A stretch of 6,460 nt of DNA from an uncultured Clostridium sp. (lineage in GTDB: Bacteria > Bacillota > Clostridia > TANB77 > CAG-508): NCBI GenBank assembly GCA_946497585.1, contig CAMMLF010000094.1:1-6460 (forward strand), written 5' to 3'. Shown here in pieces: positions 5,465 to 6,460 of the stretch. The stretch's first letter is position 1. Each line of letters opens with the position of its first letter. The notes under the pieces were generated by a model, which was not told the DNA's origin, did not search any database, and saw nothing but the letters and a program-made list of their open reading frames with translations. A program made the position numbers and the translations under genes.

Positions 5465-6211
5465 ATGATAAAAGTATTAATTAATGGATGCAATGGAAAA
5501 ATGGGACAAGAAGTTATCAAGGCAATACATGATAATGAAAAGTTTACAGTTCTAAATGGAGTGGATAAAGAAGAAAATCCTGATTACATATTTCCTGTTT
5601 ATACAAATAAAAATGATATAAAAGAAAAGCCAGATGTAATAATCGATTTTTCTATACCTGTTGCGACTATGCAAATTTTAGAATATGCTAAAAGCAACAA
5701 AGTTCCAATTGTTATTGCAACTACTGGATTATCTGAAGAACAAAAGCAAAAAATAAAAGAATATAGTAAAGCCATACCAATTTTTCAATCTGCGAATATG
5801 TCTTATGATATAAACCTAATGAAAAGAATAGTTGCAGAAGTAGCAAAAAATTTAATTGGAACAGATATAGAAATAATAGAAACTCATCATAATAGAAAAG
5901 TAGACGCTCCTAGCGGAACAGCTTTACTTTTAGCAGATAGCATAAATGAAGCGTTAGGAAATTCTATGGAATATAATTTTAATAGATTTCAAAATAGAGA
6001 AAAGCGCAAAAAGAATGAAATTGGATTTTCTTCAATAAGAGGTGGAAATATAGTAGGGGAGCATACGGTTTGTTTTTTTGGAGAAAATGATTGCTTAGAA
6101 ATAACTCATAAAGCTTATTCAAGAGGACTTTTTGCAGAAGGTGCTTTAAAAGGAGCAGAATATATTATTGGTAAGGAAAATGGATATTATACGATGAATG
6201 AAATAATTTAA
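5465..6211 (+). CDS. dapB: 4-hydroxy-tetrahydrodipicolinate reductase
   Basis: DapB reduces 4-hydroxy-tetrahydrodipicolinate to tetrahydrodipicolinate with NAD(P)H, in the cytoplasmic pathway to diaminopimelate (cell wall) and lysine. The 248-residue protein has the N-terminal nucleotide-binding loop NGCNGKMG (7-14), DFS (61-63), TTG (86-88) and the family signature HHNRKVDAPSGTA (141-153). In the signature, H141 is the expected catalytic histidine and K145 the expected lysine. GEHTV (198-202) and the SRGLFAEGA segment (219-227) also fit. The length is slightly below the usual 250-270. The nucleotide-binding half is short between about residues 35 and 55, as in other compact clostridial DapB. 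No lysine riboswitch is visible upstream. It probably shares the HD-gene transcript. dapA, its usual partner, is not in the window. A repeat copy acting as terminator starts 23 nt after its stop. Confidence 0.96.
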   Translation: MIKVLINGCNGKMGQEVIKAIHDNEKFTVLNGVDKEENPDYIFPVYTNKNDIKEKPDVIIDFSIPVATMQILEYAKSNKVPIVIATTGLSEEQKQKIKEYSKAIPIFQSANMSYDINLMKRIVAEVAKNLIGTDIEIIETHHNRKVDAPSGTALLLADSINEALGNSMEYNFNRFQNREKRKKNEIGFSSIRGGNIVGEHTVCFFGENDCLEITHKAYSRGLFAEGALKGAEYIIGKENGYYTMNEII

Positions 6212-6233
6212 AATTTATTTTAAGCAAATAATA

Positions 6234-6366
6234 GAAGAAGTTTCAATATAGCTTCTCTCTCATTTCGCCGCGCGGGTCGCTATTCGCTCCAGCTTGCACG
6301 TTACGCTCCGCTCCTACGTCGCCTACGCTCACTTGAAATGTTCGTGAAGTATATTGAAACTTCTTT
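6234..6366 (+). repeat. Copy 2 of the GC-rich structured element, after dapB
   Basis: The arms AAGAAGTTTCAATATA (6235-6250) and TATATTGAAACTTCTT (6350-6365) pair perfectly (16 bp) plus one G-T pair at 6234/6366. Only the inner seven bases, CAATATA/TATATTG, are shared with copy 1; the outer part is unrelated but still self-complementary. The core 6253-6343 is 81/91 identical to copy 1, in the same orientation and without indels. CTTC (6252-6255) pairs with GAAG (6346-6349), CATTTC (6261-6266) with GAAATG (6335-6340), and GCGGGT (6272-6277) with ATTCGC (6282-6287) using two G-T pairs. The T-rich tail is weak (TTCTTT). It lies between dapB and a convergent gene, so it may end transcription from both sides. 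Confidence 0.85.
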
Positions 6367-6390
6367 ACAATATAGATTAACAGAAAATCA

Positions 6391-6460
6391 TTAAAATTTT
6401 TTCAAAATTTCATTCCATAAATCTTCTGAGTAAATTTTTCTTTCAGAAGAGAAAGGCATA
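6391..6460 (-). CDS. Last codons of a convergent leftward gene, cut by the window edge
   Basis: On the minus strand a frame is open from the window edge and ends with a TAA at 6393-6391. The visible residues PFSSERKIYSEDLWNEILKK, then F, look like the hydrophilic, helical C-terminus of a real protein, with codons like those of the neighbours. The product cannot be recognised from 22 residues. It would converge on dapB with repeat copy 2 between the two stops. The ATG at 6459 is in frame, but this is probably an internal methionine. Confidence 0.5.
   Translation of the reverse strand, partial: MPFSSERKIYSEDLWNEILKKF

Noticed and set aside
4458..6366. CRISPR array or toxin-antitoxin explanation for the GC-rich repeats
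   Set aside because: There are only two copies nearly 1.8 kb apart with genes between them, no spacer periodicity, no cas genes and no small coding frame with a start signal inside the cores.

Overview
The window looks like a chromosomal piece of a low-GC Firmicute, most likely an anaerobic Clostridia-type gut organism. The bases are strongly AT-rich (roughly 30% GC by eye). Codons are A/U-ending, Shine-Dalgarno sites are of the GGAGG type, promoters are close to the sigma-A consensus, and the proteins (RNase J, a long clostridial-style GluRS, a DUF951 protein, DapB) belong to families typical of that group. Species cannot be assigned from the window alone.

Layout: the left edge (1-170) holds what may be the first codons of a leftward gene, then a strong rightward intrinsic terminator. 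Positions 171-685 have no gene. They carry a near-consensus promoter (246-274), a structured RNA of about 200 nt ending in its own intrinsic terminator (about 281-482), and an AT-rich leader before the first gene. Then come rnj (RNase J, 686-2560) and, 15 nt later, gltX (glutamyl-tRNA synthetase, 2576-4204), probably one operon. A small DUF951 gene (4266-4448) follows 61 nt downstream. After a GC-rich repeat element, a new promoter with a palindromic operator-like site drives an HD-domain hydrolase gene (4757-5410). Behind it, after a 12-bp hairpin, lies dapB (5465-6211, lysine/diaminopimelate pathway). A second copy of the repeat follows. The right edge carries the probable last codons of a convergent leftward gene.

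The most unusual feature is the repeat element (4458-4589 and 6234-6366). Each copy has a nearly identical GC-rich core (81 of 91 bases identical) framed by perfectly self-complementary arms. The outer part of the arms differs completely between copies, yet is complementary within each copy. The core also holds an inner hairpin whose differences between copies keep base pairing only when read as rightward RNA. Both copies sit just downstream of a stop codon in the same orientation. They look like a structured element nested inside, or acting as, transcription terminators.

Functionally, rnj and gltX link RNA turnover with translation. The 200-nt RNA upstream of rnj could be an independent small RNA or an attenuating leader. 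The HD protein and DapB probably share a transcript; nothing in the HD sequence shows a link to lysine synthesis.
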